Assembly (NCBI GenBank): GCA_016201065.1
Contig: JACQDL010000023.1
Coordinates: 62,001 to 126,000 of the forward strand
Origin: Actinomycetota bacterium
GTDB taxonomy: Bacteria > Actinomycetota > Actinomycetes > Mycobacteriales > JACQDL01
Reading direction: 5' to 3'
DNA length: 64,000 bases
A program made the position numbers and the translations under genes. Positions within the stretch are counted from its first letter, which is position 1. Every line of letters begins with the position of its first letter. The notes below the pieces were generated by a model. The model saw only the letters and a program-made list of their open reading frames with translations, made no database searches and had not been told where the DNA came from. Shown here one piece after another: positions 48,129 through 56,711 of this stretch.

Positions 48129-49034
48129 ATGGTCCACCGCCCGACCTCCGCCGCCAAGGACGCCACCGGGTTGACCAATGAGCTGCTCGGCCGGATGGGG
48201 CTGACCTCCGCCGCGAGCCAGGAGGACATCGAGAGCGCGCACGACAGGATCCTGGAGTTCCTCCAGCAGGCCCCGCGTGGGTTGCGGTCCTGGGCCGAGC
48301 GGGAGATCACCGCAGCGGACGAGGCGTTCGTCCTGCTGTCCGACCCGGCCGCCGACCTGCACGCGGCGGACCCGGACGCGGCGGACGCCGCCGGCCCAGC
48401 AGCCGAGCCGCCGTCCACTGCGACGCGTACCTCACGGCGGACCCACCCGGCGCGGACGGGGCTGGTGGGCGCTGTCATCGCCGCGGTGGTCCTCGGTGGC
48501 TACGCCATCGGGCGCGAACCGGGGGTGCCCGGCATCTCGGGCACACCGACCGACCAGTCCTCGACGGCGCCGCCCGCGACGCCGGTCGACCAGGCGAAGG
48601 TCGCCGCGCTGATGGCGAAGGTCAGCGCAAACCCGAAGGACGTCGACTCGCTCCGGACGCTCGGTGACACCTACTTCCAGGCCGCCGACTACGCCACAGC
48701 CAGCAGCTGGCAGCAGAAGATCCTCGCGCTCGACCCGAAGGACGCGACCGCGCACCTGGCGTTGGGGGCGGCGCAGTTCAACCTGGGCAACGCCGCCGAG
48801 GCGGAGCGCCACTGGCGGCAGGTCGTGGCGCTCAACCCTCGGCAGGCCGAGGCCCACTATGACCTCGGCTTCCTCTACCTGAGCCAGAGTCCACCCGATC
48901 TTGCCAAGGTTCGCGAGGAGTGGCGCACAGTCGTCGAGATCGACCCCGCGTCCGCGATCGCCAAGACGGTCGCGACCCACCTGGCGAGCCTGGATGGCGC
49001 CACTCCCAGCCCCTCGCCCACCGATGGTCACTGA
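48129..49034 (+). CDS. Second membrane-anchored TPR protein
   Basis: From ATG 48129 the product has 301 residues. The N-terminal third is a small helical region (LTNELLGRMGLTSAASQED, AEREITAADEAFVLL), then an Ala/Pro linker, one helix near residues 120-135 (GLVGAVIAAVVLGGYAIG), and about four TPR units (DVDSLRTLGDTYFQAADYATA to HYDLGFLYLSQS). It sits between the hexaheme cytochrome and resB. Its topology places the TPRs outside the membrane, suitable for handling apocytochrome c; this is inference from the position. Confidence 0.75.
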   Translation: MVHRPTSAAKDATGLTNELLGRMGLTSAASQEDIESAHDRILEFLQQAPRGLRSWAEREITAADEAFVLLSDPAADLHAADPDAADAAGPAAEPPSTATRTSRRTHPARTGLVGAVIAAVVLGGYAIGREPGVPGISGTPTDQSSTAPPATPVDQAKVAALMAKVSANPKDVDSLRTLGDTYFQAADYATASSWQQKILALDPKDATAHLALGAAQFNLGNAAEAERHWRQVVALNPRQAEAHYDLGFLYLSQSPPDLAKVREEWRTVVEIDPASAIAKTVATHLASLDGATPSPSPTDGH

Positions 49035-49046
49035 GCGAGGGGTGAC

Positions 49047-50546
49047 ATGAGCCAGATCCTCCGCACCCACTCCCCGGTCGAGCCCGACGCCGACGACGAC
49101 CCCGACAGCCTCGACAGCGGTATCGCCGTCTCGCCGTCGGACGTCGTCGACCGGCTGTGGCGCTTCTTCATCTCCAAGCGCGTCGGGCTGGTCCTGATCC
49201 TCGCCATGGGACTGCTGTCCCTGGTCGGCACGGTTCTGGCGCAGGCACCGGCGGGGATGCGCGACGATCCGCAGGCCTACCCGCAGTGGCTCGCCTTGCA
49301 GCGCGGGAAGTACGGCGGCTGGACCACGGTGCTGGACACGCTCGGCCTCTTCGCGGTCTTCTCCTCGATCTGGTTCAAGGCCGTCACCGTCCTGCTGACC
49401 ACCAGCATCCTCGCGTGCTCGATCAACCGGGCGCCGCGGCTGTGGCGGCAGGCGATCCACCCGCGCACCCGGATGGGTGATGCCTTCTTCTCGCACGCGG
49501 CGCTGCGCGCCCGGATCACGGTTCCGGTCGGAACGGACGGCGCCATCGCGGCGGCCCAGCGCGCGCTCCGGTCGCACCGCTTCCGGACGCTCGTCGACCC
49601 GGATGGCTCGCCCGGCGCGCTCTACGCCGACCGGCACCGGTTCGGCCCGTTCGGCACGGTCGTGGCGCACGTGAGCTTCGTCGGCATCCTCCTCGGTGCG
49701 GCCATCAGCGGGTCGGCCGGCTTCAAGGACACCCAGTTCGCCGTTCCGGTCGGCTCCCGGGTGGAGGTCGGCCACGGCACCGGGATCGCGGTCGAGGCGA
49801 GATCCTTCTCCGACTCCTACTACCCGGACGGCTCACCGAGGGACTACGCGAGTGAGCTGGTGCTCCACCAGAACGGCCATCCGGTCGCCACCAAGACGGT
49901 CCGGGTCAACCAGCCAATGCGGTGGGGCGGCCTCTCGCTCTACCAGTCGTTCTTCGGGGTTGCCGCCGCGATCCAGGTCGAGGATGGCGCCGGCAAGGTC
50001 GTCTTCGACTCCGGCGTACCACTGGCGTGGAGCTCGGACGACGGCACGCACAGCATCGGCCAGTTCGAGCTGCCGGCTCAACGCCTGAGGGTGTACGTCG
50101 TCGCGGCCGCCTCCGGCGAGGTCGACCCGAACATCCAGCCGGGGCAGATGCAGCTGGAGATCTATGCCGCCGGAGCGGACACGCCGATGACGACGACCGT
50201 CGTCTCGCAAGGCAAACCGACCGCGGCGGCCGGCCTGAGCTTCACCTTCGCCCGCGAACGCCAGTTCACCGGCCTGATCGTGGCGCACGACCCAGGAGCG
50301 ATCTTCGTCTGGGTCGGCTCCATCCTCATGGTCCTCGGCCTCTTCCTCGTCCTCTTCTTCCCGCACCGCCGGGTGTGGGTGAGCGCGCGCGAGACGACCG
50401 GCGGCAGCGAGATCCGGCTCGCGTCGGCCATGCGGCGCGACTCGGCGTTCGAAGCGCAGTTCCACCGGCTGGTCGGTGACATCCAGCGCTCCGGAACCCG
50501 CCCACCGGAACCGATCGACTCCTCAGCCGAAGGCAGGGCCGAGTGA
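49047..50546 (+). CDS. resB: Cytochrome c biogenesis protein ResB (Ccs1)
   Basis: ResB forms, with CcsA, the system II heme export and ligation complex for c-type cytochromes. The 499-residue protein has the family layout: helices near residues 45-65 (RVGLVLILAMGLLSLVGTVL) and 98-120, a third near 205, a large extracytoplasmic domain (about 225-420), and a final helix near 425-445 followed by a cytoplasmic tail. ATG 49047 is preceded by GAGGGG. It overlaps ccsA by 4 bases. Presence in this cluster suggests it is dedicated to the adjacent multiheme proteins. Confidence 0.92.
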   Translation: MSQILRTHSPVEPDADDDPDSLDSGIAVSPSDVVDRLWRFFISKRVGLVLILAMGLLSLVGTVLAQAPAGMRDDPQAYPQWLALQRGKYGGWTTVLDTLGLFAVFSSIWFKAVTVLLTTSILACSINRAPRLWRQAIHPRTRMGDAFFSHAALRARITVPVGTDGAIAAAQRALRSHRFRTLVDPDGSPGALYADRHRFGPFGTVVAHVSFVGILLGAAISGSAGFKDTQFAVPVGSRVEVGHGTGIAVEARSFSDSYYPDGSPRDYASELVLHQNGHPVATKTVRVNQPMRWGGLSLYQSFFGVAAAIQVEDGAGKVVFDSGVPLAWSSDDGTHSIGQFELPAQRLRVYVVAAASGEVDPNIQPGQMQLEIYAAGADTPMTTTVVSQGKPTAAAGLSFTFARERQFTGLIVAHDPGAIFVWVGSILMVLGLFLVLFFPHRRVWVSARETTGGSEIRLASAMRRDSAFEAQFHRLVGDIQRSGTRPPEPIDSSAEGRAE

Positions 50547-51433
50547 TGCTGACGCTGTCCCACTACAGCCTGGTCGCGGGAGTCGCGCTGATCGCGCTCG
50601 CGCTGGCCAGCTACATGCTGGTGTTGACGATCGGGCGGTCGGTGCACCGGCGGCCGGCGATGGCCCGGGTCGGCGGCGGCGCGGCGGCCGAGGTCGCCGC
50701 GTCCCGGCCGCGCGGCCTGGCCCAGTACGGCACGGCGTTCACCCAGCTCGCCCTGGCGTTCCTCACCGCGTCGCTGGTGTGCCGCGCGATCGCGACCGGG
50801 CACGGGCCGTTCGCCAACCAGTACGAGTTCGCGGTGGCCTTCGGCTGGGGCATGGTCGGCGCGTACGTCTACGTCGAGCGCCGCTACCACGTACGGACCC
50901 TCGCCCTGCTGATCCTGCCCATCGCGACCGCGCTGCTGCTGTACGCGATGACGGTCGGCGCGACCGCCACGCCGCTGGTGCCCGCGCTACAGAACAGCCT
51001 GCTGCTGACCGTGCACGTCGCGGTGGCGATCCTCGCCTACGGCGCCTTCTCGGTGGCCTGCGCGGCCGGCGCGCTCTACCTGATCCAGCCCGAGGGCGGT
51101 CGGCGCGGCATGCCCAAGCCGGCGCTGCTCGACGAGATCGCCTATCGCGCAGTGGTGATCGCCTTCCCGCTGATGACGATGACGATCATCCTGGGTGCGG
51201 TCTGGGCCGACATCGCCTGGGGTAGCTACTGGAGCTGGGACCCCAAGGAGACCGCGTCTCTGCTCACCTGGCTCATCTACGGCGGGTACCTGCACGCGCG
51301 GGTGGTTCGTGGCTGGCGGGGGCGTCGGGCTGCCTGGCTGCTGATGGCCGGCTTCGCCGCCGTGCTGTTCACCTTCTTCGGCAACCTCTTCTTCGGCGGC
51401 CTGCACAGCTACGCCGGCATCAGCCCCAGGTGA
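50543..51433 (+). CDS. ccsA: Cytochrome c biogenesis protein CcsA (ResC, heme-handling)
   Basis: CcsA exports and presents heme for attachment to CxxCH motifs. The 296-residue membrane protein has about eight helices and the tryptophan-rich WWD heme-handling motif at residues 221-244, including SYWSWDPKETASLLTW. The conserved flanking histidines H158 and H251 are present. Start is GTG 50543 or the next codon ATG 50546; the resB stop lies in between. Partner of ResB. Confidence 0.94.
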   Translation: MMLTLSHYSLVAGVALIALALASYMLVLTIGRSVHRRPAMARVGGGAAAEVAASRPRGLAQYGTAFTQLALAFLTASLVCRAIATGHGPFANQYEFAVAFGWGMVGAYVYVERRYHVRTLALLILPIATALLLYAMTVGATATPLVPALQNSLLLTVHVAVAILAYGAFSVACAAGALYLIQPEGGRRGMPKPALLDEIAYRAVVIAFPLMTMTIILGAVWADIAWGSYWSWDPKETASLLTWLIYGGYLHARVVRGWRGRRAAWLLMAGFAAVLFTFFGNLFFGGLHSYAGISPR

Positions 51434-51490
51434 CGCACGGCCAGGGCAACGGCAGGCGTGCCCGACCGGGATGAGGACGGAGGGTCTGCG

Positions 51491-52039
51491 ATGAGGTCGC
51501 TGGTGCTGGCTCTGGCCGCGACGACCGCCCTCGTGCTGGTTGCCGGCCACCTCACCGATCAGCACGCCGCCGGTGGGGCAAGCGCGGTCACGCTGTCCGG
51601 GCCGGTCACGGGTGCCGCACCGACGGTGGGCAAACCCGCGCCGGACTTCACGGCCACTGCCGTGGACGGCACGCCGGTCTCGTTGAGCTCGTTCCGGGGG
51701 CGAGCGGTCTGGCTGACGTTCGGTGCCAGCTGGTGCGCGGCGTGCCGGGCCGAGGCGCCGGACATCGAGGCCGCCTACCGGCGCACCCAGGCCGACGGTG
51801 TGGTGGTCCTCGCGGTGTCCATCTCCGAGAGCACTGCCGACGTCCGGGGCTTCGCCGATCGGGCCGGGCTCACCTTCCCTCAGGTGGCGGACCCGGACAC
51901 GCGGATCGCGTCGGCGTACCGGGTGGGCGGGATCCCGGCCCACTTCTTCATCGACCGGCACGGCGTCCTGCGGTCGATGCGGACCGGAAGCCTCAGCCCT
52001 GACGGGATGGACGGCGCCTTGGTGGAGATCAGCCGATGA
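51491..52039 (+). CDS. TlpA/ResA-like thioredoxin
   Basis: The 182-residue protein is an extracytoplasmic thioredoxin-fold oxidoreductase. An N-terminal hydrophobic segment (residues 3-19) is a signal anchor; the active site is WCAAC with C82 and C85. ResA-type proteins keep the CxxCH cysteines of apocytochrome c reduced before heme attachment. ATG 51491 is preceded by GGAGGG, and the stop overlaps the decaheme start (ATGA). No CcdA electron donor is in the window. Confidence 0.88.
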   Translation: MRSLVLALAATTALVLVAGHLTDQHAAGGASAVTLSGPVTGAAPTVGKPAPDFTATAVDGTPVSLSSFRGRAVWLTFGASWCAACRAEAPDIEAAYRRTQADGVVVLAVSISESTADVRGFADRAGLTFPQVADPDTRIASAYRVGGIPAHFFIDRHGVLRSMRTGSLSPDGMDGALVEISR

Positions 52040-53586
52040 CCACCCCACCGGTGCCCGACCCACCGGCGGCGGGCGCGGACGCCCGACCGACCCGCCGTTT
52101 CCGCCGCTTCCGCCGGGTGCCGCACCCGCCCTGGCGGAGCAGGCGCGGCATCCTGCTGCTGTTCCTGCTTGCCGCCGGATTCGGGTCGATCGTCACGGTG
52201 AGCGGGGCGATGGCCGTGCACTACTCGGAGACCACCAGCTTCTGCGGCCGGTGCCACACCATGGACGCGGAGCTGAAGGCGCACCAGATGTCGGCGCACC
52301 GTGAGCTCAGCTGCGCGGAATGTCATGTGCAGCCGGGCGTCGCCGGCTGGGTCAGGGCGAAGGCGACGGGTACCAAGCAGCTCATCCAGATCATGACGGG
52401 CTCCTACCCGCGGCCCATCCCACCGCCCGACCACGCGCGGCTGCCGTCGATCAAGGACACCTGCCTGCGCTGCCACTCGGTGGAACGCATCACCCGCAAC
52501 GGCGGTCCGCTCAAGCTGGTGCTGAGACCCACCTACCAGCCGGACGAGAAGAACACCCGGGAACTCGTCGCCGTCGTGCTCCGCCCATCTGGGCTGGGCA
52601 GCGGCGACGGTGTCCTCGGCGTGCACTGGCATGTCCAGCAGCAGGTGACCTACAGCACCACCGACCGGGCCTCGAAGAAGATCGATCTCGTTGAGATCAC
52701 CCGACCCGGCGGGCATGTCGAGCAGTACATCGCCGCGGCGGCGGTTGGCGTGTCCAACGACGTCCGGCCGGACATCGAGCGCCTGCGCAGTACCGAGTCG
52801 TCCCGGGTCATGGATTGCCTCGACTGCCACAACCGGGTCGGGCACGGCGTCCCGAGCACCGACCAGGCGCTGGACGAGTCGATGTCAGCGGGCCGGATCA
52901 GCGCGTCCCTGCCCTTCATCAAACGGGACGGGGTCGCCCTGCTGAACGCCAGCTACCCGTCCGTGGCGGCCGCCGACAGCGCCATCGAGGGACTTCGGGC
53001 GACCTACCAGGAGCGCTATCCGCTCGTCCTGAGGCGCAGCAGCACGCAGGTGACCGGGGCGATCGACGAGCTGAAACGGGTGTACCGGCTGCTGGCGACC
53101 CCGGAGATGAAAGTTCAGGCACGAACCTACCCGGACAACCTGGGGCACCGGAGCGCACCGGGCTGCTTCCGGTGTCACGACGGCACCCACTACCAGGTGG
53201 TCGGCGGCACGGTGACGAGCAAGAAGATCCCGTCAGCCTGCGCGACCTGCCACATCTTCCCCCAGATCGGCGGACGCATCTCCGGCCTGCTGATCGGTGG
53301 TGAGCCGGCCGACCACGCCAGCCCGCGCTACGTGTTCACCCACAAGATCGGTATTTCCGGTACCAATCCGGCCGGGACGGCCTGTGCGAGGTGCCACGAC
53401 CGCACCTACTGCGAGAACTGCCACAACACTGGTGCGGTGACGGTGCAGCACGACCAGATGCTCTACAACCACCCCGCGTCGATCCGGAGGTCCGGTGGGC
53501 AGGCATGTGGGTACTGCCACCAGGAGGTCTACTGTGCCGGCTGCCACAACGACCCGGTGCTGCTCACGCCGGCGTCCCCAGGGTGA
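52036..53586 (+). CDS. Membrane-anchored decaheme cytochrome c (NapC/NirT-like)
   Basis: The 516-residue protein has one N-terminal helix (about 38-60) and ten CxxCH sites: CGRCH (70-74), CAECH (93-97), CLRCH, CLDCH, CFRCH, CATCH, CARCH, CENCH, CGYCH and CAGCH. The first part (helix, SFCGRCH with the histidine-methionine neighbourhood, LSCAECH) resembles the NapC/NirT quinol-oxidising tetraheme family. The remainder is a six-heme or more extension with no known catalytic motif. It probably takes electrons from menaquinol and passes them outward. The ATG overlaps the thioredoxin stop. Confidence 0.85.
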   Translation: MTTPPVPDPPAAGADARPTRRFRRFRRVPHPPWRSRRGILLLFLLAAGFGSIVTVSGAMAVHYSETTSFCGRCHTMDAELKAHQMSAHRELSCAECHVQPGVAGWVRAKATGTKQLIQIMTGSYPRPIPPPDHARLPSIKDTCLRCHSVERITRNGGPLKLVLRPTYQPDEKNTRELVAVVLRPSGLGSGDGVLGVHWHVQQQVTYSTTDRASKKIDLVEITRPGGHVEQYIAAAAVGVSNDVRPDIERLRSTESSRVMDCLDCHNRVGHGVPSTDQALDESMSAGRISASLPFIKRDGVALLNASYPSVAAADSAIEGLRATYQERYPLVLRRSSTQVTGAIDELKRVYRLLATPEMKVQARTYPDNLGHRSAPGCFRCHDGTHYQVVGGTVTSKKIPSACATCHIFPQIGGRISGLLIGGEPADHASPRYVFTHKIGISGTNPAGTACARCHDRTYCENCHNTGAVTVQHDQMLYNHPASIRRSGGQACGYCHQEVYCAGCHNDPVLLTPASPG

Positions 53587-53699
53587 CCATCGTCCCATCT
53601 CCAGCCAAGATCGTCGTCGTAGACTGTACCCGTCCAGAAGGGCCGCCACTGGTCGGCCGAAGGACCAAGGGGGCGGGATTCCGTGTCCGGAGCGAGACG

Positions 53700-55130
53700 G
53701 TGCCACTGTCGATATTTTCCGGATTAGCTCGTCGCGGCGTGCGTGGTCTGGCTGGCGACGGGCCGCAGGCGCTTGGCCGGCTCCGGGTGTTGGGCATCCT
53801 GGTCCCGGTCGCCTTCGTCATCGTTGTGGAGTTCCTCCGGGTCGTGGCCGTCGGGCGGGACCGGCTCGCGATCACCGGCCATGTCGCCTTCGCTGCGGTG
53901 ATGACGCTGTCGATCGTGGCGTTCACGCTGGCGATGTTCGCCGTCATCGACCGTGCGCAGTTGCTCCTGGAACGGCACAACCGCGAGCTGGCGGTGACGA
54001 ACGCCGTGGCCACCGCCGTCCCGGGAGAGCAGGCTGTCGAGCTGGTCGCCGATCTCCAGCGCCGCAGGCGCGAAGGGCACGCCGGCTACGACGTGCTCCT
54101 CCAGATCTCGAGCCAGCGGCCGCTCCAGGACGTCCTCGGTGCTGTCGTCCGCGCCGCCTGCGACCTGCTGGCTTGCGACGAGGCGAGCCTGTGCCTCGAC
54201 CAGGTGGCGTCCCCGTTCATCCAGCTCGACGAGGCACTGACCAGGGCAGTCGGGGTCGGGGCGAGCCTGACGGTGCCGATCCACGGCTCCGCGGGATCGC
54301 TCGGCGACCTGCGGGTCGGCCGGCAGCGGGACGTTCCGTTCACCGAACGGGACCGGACCTTCCTGATGACCCTCGCCAAGCTTGTTGCGATCACCATCAC
54401 GAACGCCGAGCTCCGCGAGAACGACCGCCAGCGCGCCATCCTGTCCGAACGCGAGCGGATCGCCCGCGAGCTGCACGACAACCTCGCCCAGGTGCTCGGG
54501 GCGACCCACGTCCGGCTACGCGCGCTGGGTTCGCGGCTGGCTGTCCGTGGCAAGGGCGGGAGCGGTCCCGAGCCGACCGCGCTGGCGGAGCTCACCGAGC
54601 TGGCCGACCTGTGCCAGGAGTCCTACGGCGACGTGCGGGAGGCGATCCTGGGGTTGCACGAGTCAAGCCGCGCCGACCGCGGGTTGCTGGACAGCCTGAG
54701 CGCCTATCTCGACAGGTACAGCCGGCTGTGCGGGATCGAGACCTCGCTGGAGTGCACGCTCGATCACGAGCTGGCCCTCTCCCCCAGCTGCGAGGTGCAG
54801 CTGATCCGCGTCATCCAGGAGGCCCTGACCAACGTCCGGAAGCATTCGGACGCCAGGTCGGCGGTGGTCCGGATCACTGAGGCGCGCTCGGCGATCACCT
54901 TCCTCGTCGAGGACGACGGCCACGGCTTCGAGCTGGATCACCTGGCGGCGCGGCGGGACGGCTTCGGCCTGCACTCCATGCGCGAGCGGATGACGCTGCT
55001 CAGCGGCGATCTTGTCGTCGACTCCGCTCCGGGACGTGGCACGCGGGTCGTTGCCAGCGTCCCCCTTCCCCGCCGCCCCACCCACGCTCCCGCAGGGATC
55101 ACCGACATCGCCGAGGCGGTCCGGACATGA
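53700..55130 (+). CDS. Sensor histidine kinase with GAF domain (NarX/NreB type)
   Basis: The 476-residue protein (GTG 53700, GGAG seven bases upstream; a GTG at 53583 overlapping the decaheme stop would add 39 residues) has two membrane helices (LGILVPVAFVIVVEFLRVV and HVAFAAVMTLSIVAFTLAMF), a GAF domain around residues 115-235, a HisKA_3 domain with phospho-acceptor H259 in ARELHDNLAQ, and a GHKL ATPase (NVRKH, DDGHGF, GLHSMRER). It is coupled to the response regulator by ATGA overlap. Likely controls the preceding cytochrome genes; signal unknown. Confidence 0.88.
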   Translation: MPLSIFSGLARRGVRGLAGDGPQALGRLRVLGILVPVAFVIVVEFLRVVAVGRDRLAITGHVAFAAVMTLSIVAFTLAMFAVIDRAQLLLERHNRELAVTNAVATAVPGEQAVELVADLQRRRREGHAGYDVLLQISSQRPLQDVLGAVVRAACDLLACDEASLCLDQVASPFIQLDEALTRAVGVGASLTVPIHGSAGSLGDLRVGRQRDVPFTERDRTFLMTLAKLVAITITNAELRENDRQRAILSERERIARELHDNLAQVLGATHVRLRALGSRLAVRGKGGSGPEPTALAELTELADLCQESYGDVREAILGLHESSRADRGLLDSLSAYLDRYSRLCGIETSLECTLDHELALSPSCEVQLIRVIQEALTNVRKHSDARSAVVRITEARSAITFLVEDDGHGFELDHLAARRDGFGLHSMRERMTLLSGDLVVDSAPGRGTRVVASVPLPRRPTHAPAGITDIAEAVRT

Positions 55131-55831
55131 GGCAACGCGCGAACGCAGGGCGGCCGACCGAGCCCACCCGGATCCTGCTGGTCGACGACCAGCCGCTCTT
55201 CCGGCGGGCCATCGCGACGCTGATCAACGAGCAGTACGACCTGACCGTGGTCGGCGAGGCGACGAACGGTCTGGATGCGGTGGAGCAGGCACACTCGCTG
55301 ACCCCCGACCTGGTGATCATGGACATCGAGATGCCGGTGATGGACGGGGTCGAGGCGGCCCGTCTCCTCCACGAGCAGCTACCTGCCGTGAAGGTCCTCA
55401 TCCTCACCGTCTCGGAGTCCGACGATCGCCTCTTCGACGCCATCCGCTTCGGCGTTCACGGCTACCTGCTGAAGGACCTGCGACCGGAACAGCTCTACGA
55501 CATGATCCGGTCGGCCATGCGCGACGAGACGCCGGTCTCGCCGGTGGTGGCCGGGCGGCTGCTGGAGGAGATCCGGAACGCCGGGGCGACCCGCCAGTCG
55601 ACCGCGACGCCGGCCGAGAAACCGGTCGTTACCCGCCGTGAGCTGGAGATCCTGCGCCTCGTCGCGGACGGCATGAGCAACAAGGAGATCGGCCGGAAGT
55701 TGTCGATCACCGAGGGTACGGTCAAGAACCACGTCCACAACGCCCTGGAGAAGCTGCACCTGGACAACCGCATCCAGGCGGCGACGTACGTGGTGCGGCA
55801 GGGACTCGGGCACCCGCCCACCAGGACCTGA
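55127..55831 (+). CDS. LuxR/NarL-family response regulator
   Basis: The 234-residue protein has a receiver domain with acidic pocket D20-D21, phospho-acceptor D66 in VIMDIEMP, conserved threonine in LILTVSES and lysine in YLLKD, then a LuxR-type helix-turn-helix (VTRRELEILRLVADGMSNKE, IGRKLSITEGTVKNHVHN). It is the partner of the preceding kinase. No target site could be picked; it probably acts at promoters in this cluster. Confidence 0.93.
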   Translation: MRQRANAGRPTEPTRILLVDDQPLFRRAIATLINEQYDLTVVGEATNGLDAVEQAHSLTPDLVIMDIEMPVMDGVEAARLLHEQLPAVKVLILTVSESDDRLFDAIRFGVHGYLLKDLRPEQLYDMIRSAMRDETPVSPVVAGRLLEEIRNAGATRQSTATPAEKPVVTRRELEILRLVADGMSNKEIGRKLSITEGTVKNHVHNALEKLHLDNRIQAATYVVRQGLGHPPTRT

Positions 55832-56017
55832 CCAGGACCTGGCCGAGCTCGTCCGGCCGATGTACGTCGATGGCTGTGCCGCGCTGGGCGCCGACGTCCT
55901 CGGTGCGCGGATCGCCGACCGCCCGAACCCTGCGGCTATTGCGGATAGCGGGACGGAAGATCGGCCGTACTCTCCTCACGCTACCCATCGCCAATTCACC
56001 CGACCTTGTCACGGTGG

Positions 56018-56440
56018 TCAGGTCACAGAGCTACGCCATCTCAACGCGTACCAGACAACGAGCGAGGTGCACGCAACCTCCAGAATGCTGAAGAATATGT
56101 AGTAGATTGCCAGTGACGATCCGACAAACAGTGATGAGGATTGAACAACAGTCATCGTTGCCCCAGCAATGATATTTGCCCAGCGATTCGCCCTGTGCTT
56201 CATCACCCTGGACAGGAGAACCATGGCGATCGGGATCTCCACCAATATTGATGCCCCCAACAGGAACCCCTGAGTGAGATGGAGGCCACCTACGTTTCCG
56301 GTCAGGTACTGCCTTAGCAGCTCGGGATCCATCAGACCCACAATATCGCAGTAGAGATAGTTGAGCACCGCGAACAGCCACAAGGTCGAAAGCCTTGCTC
56401 TCACATCTCCCATTCCGGCTGTTTCTTGGTTCGGGTCCAT
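56018..56440 (-). CDS. Small four-helix membrane protein (DUF6326-like)
   Basis: The product has 140 residues when started at ATG 56440, where GGAGGAG lies six bases away; an in-frame ATG 15 bases upstream overlaps that ribosome-binding site and is unlikely. Four hydrophobic helices are predicted (LWLFAVLNYLYCDIVGLMDP, FLLGASILVEIPIAMVLLS, ANIIAGATMTVVQSSSLFVG, YYIFFSILEVACTSLVVWY). I think it matches the family annotated DUF6326, but this is from memory. The gene has clearly lower GC than its neighbours, which suggests recent transfer. Confidence 0.7.
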   Translation of the reverse strand: MDPNQETAGMGDVRARLSTLWLFAVLNYLYCDIVGLMDPELLRQYLTGNVGGLHLTQGFLLGASILVEIPIAMVLLSRVMKHRANRWANIIAGATMTVVQSSSLFVGSSLAIYYIFFSILEVACTSLVVWYALRWRSSVT

Positions 56441-56711
56441 AATATTCTCCTCCATGGTGGCTTCGATATTCGTCTACACGCGGTTCGACGGGGCCCGCCG
56501 CCCTCGCGACATCACGAGAACCCCGTGCTGCCGACGCTACTTGCGGCGGACGTCCCCGACCTCCCGCTGCGGGGCGAACCCGGCTCGCCGCGGGAGGGAT
56601 TCGTCAGTCACTCCGGCGGGGGAACATTCCTCCCGAATCGTTCCGCGGAGGGACCGTGGATCTGGCGCATGGGCGACGACATGCGCGGATCCTCATGACA
56701 CCATCGGGATC

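Noticed and set aside
47039-53586. Possibility of an NrfA-type nitrite reductase in the cytochrome cluster
   Set aside because: Every heme motif in both cytochromes is CxxCH; the CxxCK site typical of NrfA is absent, and the sequences otherwise do not resemble NrfA.
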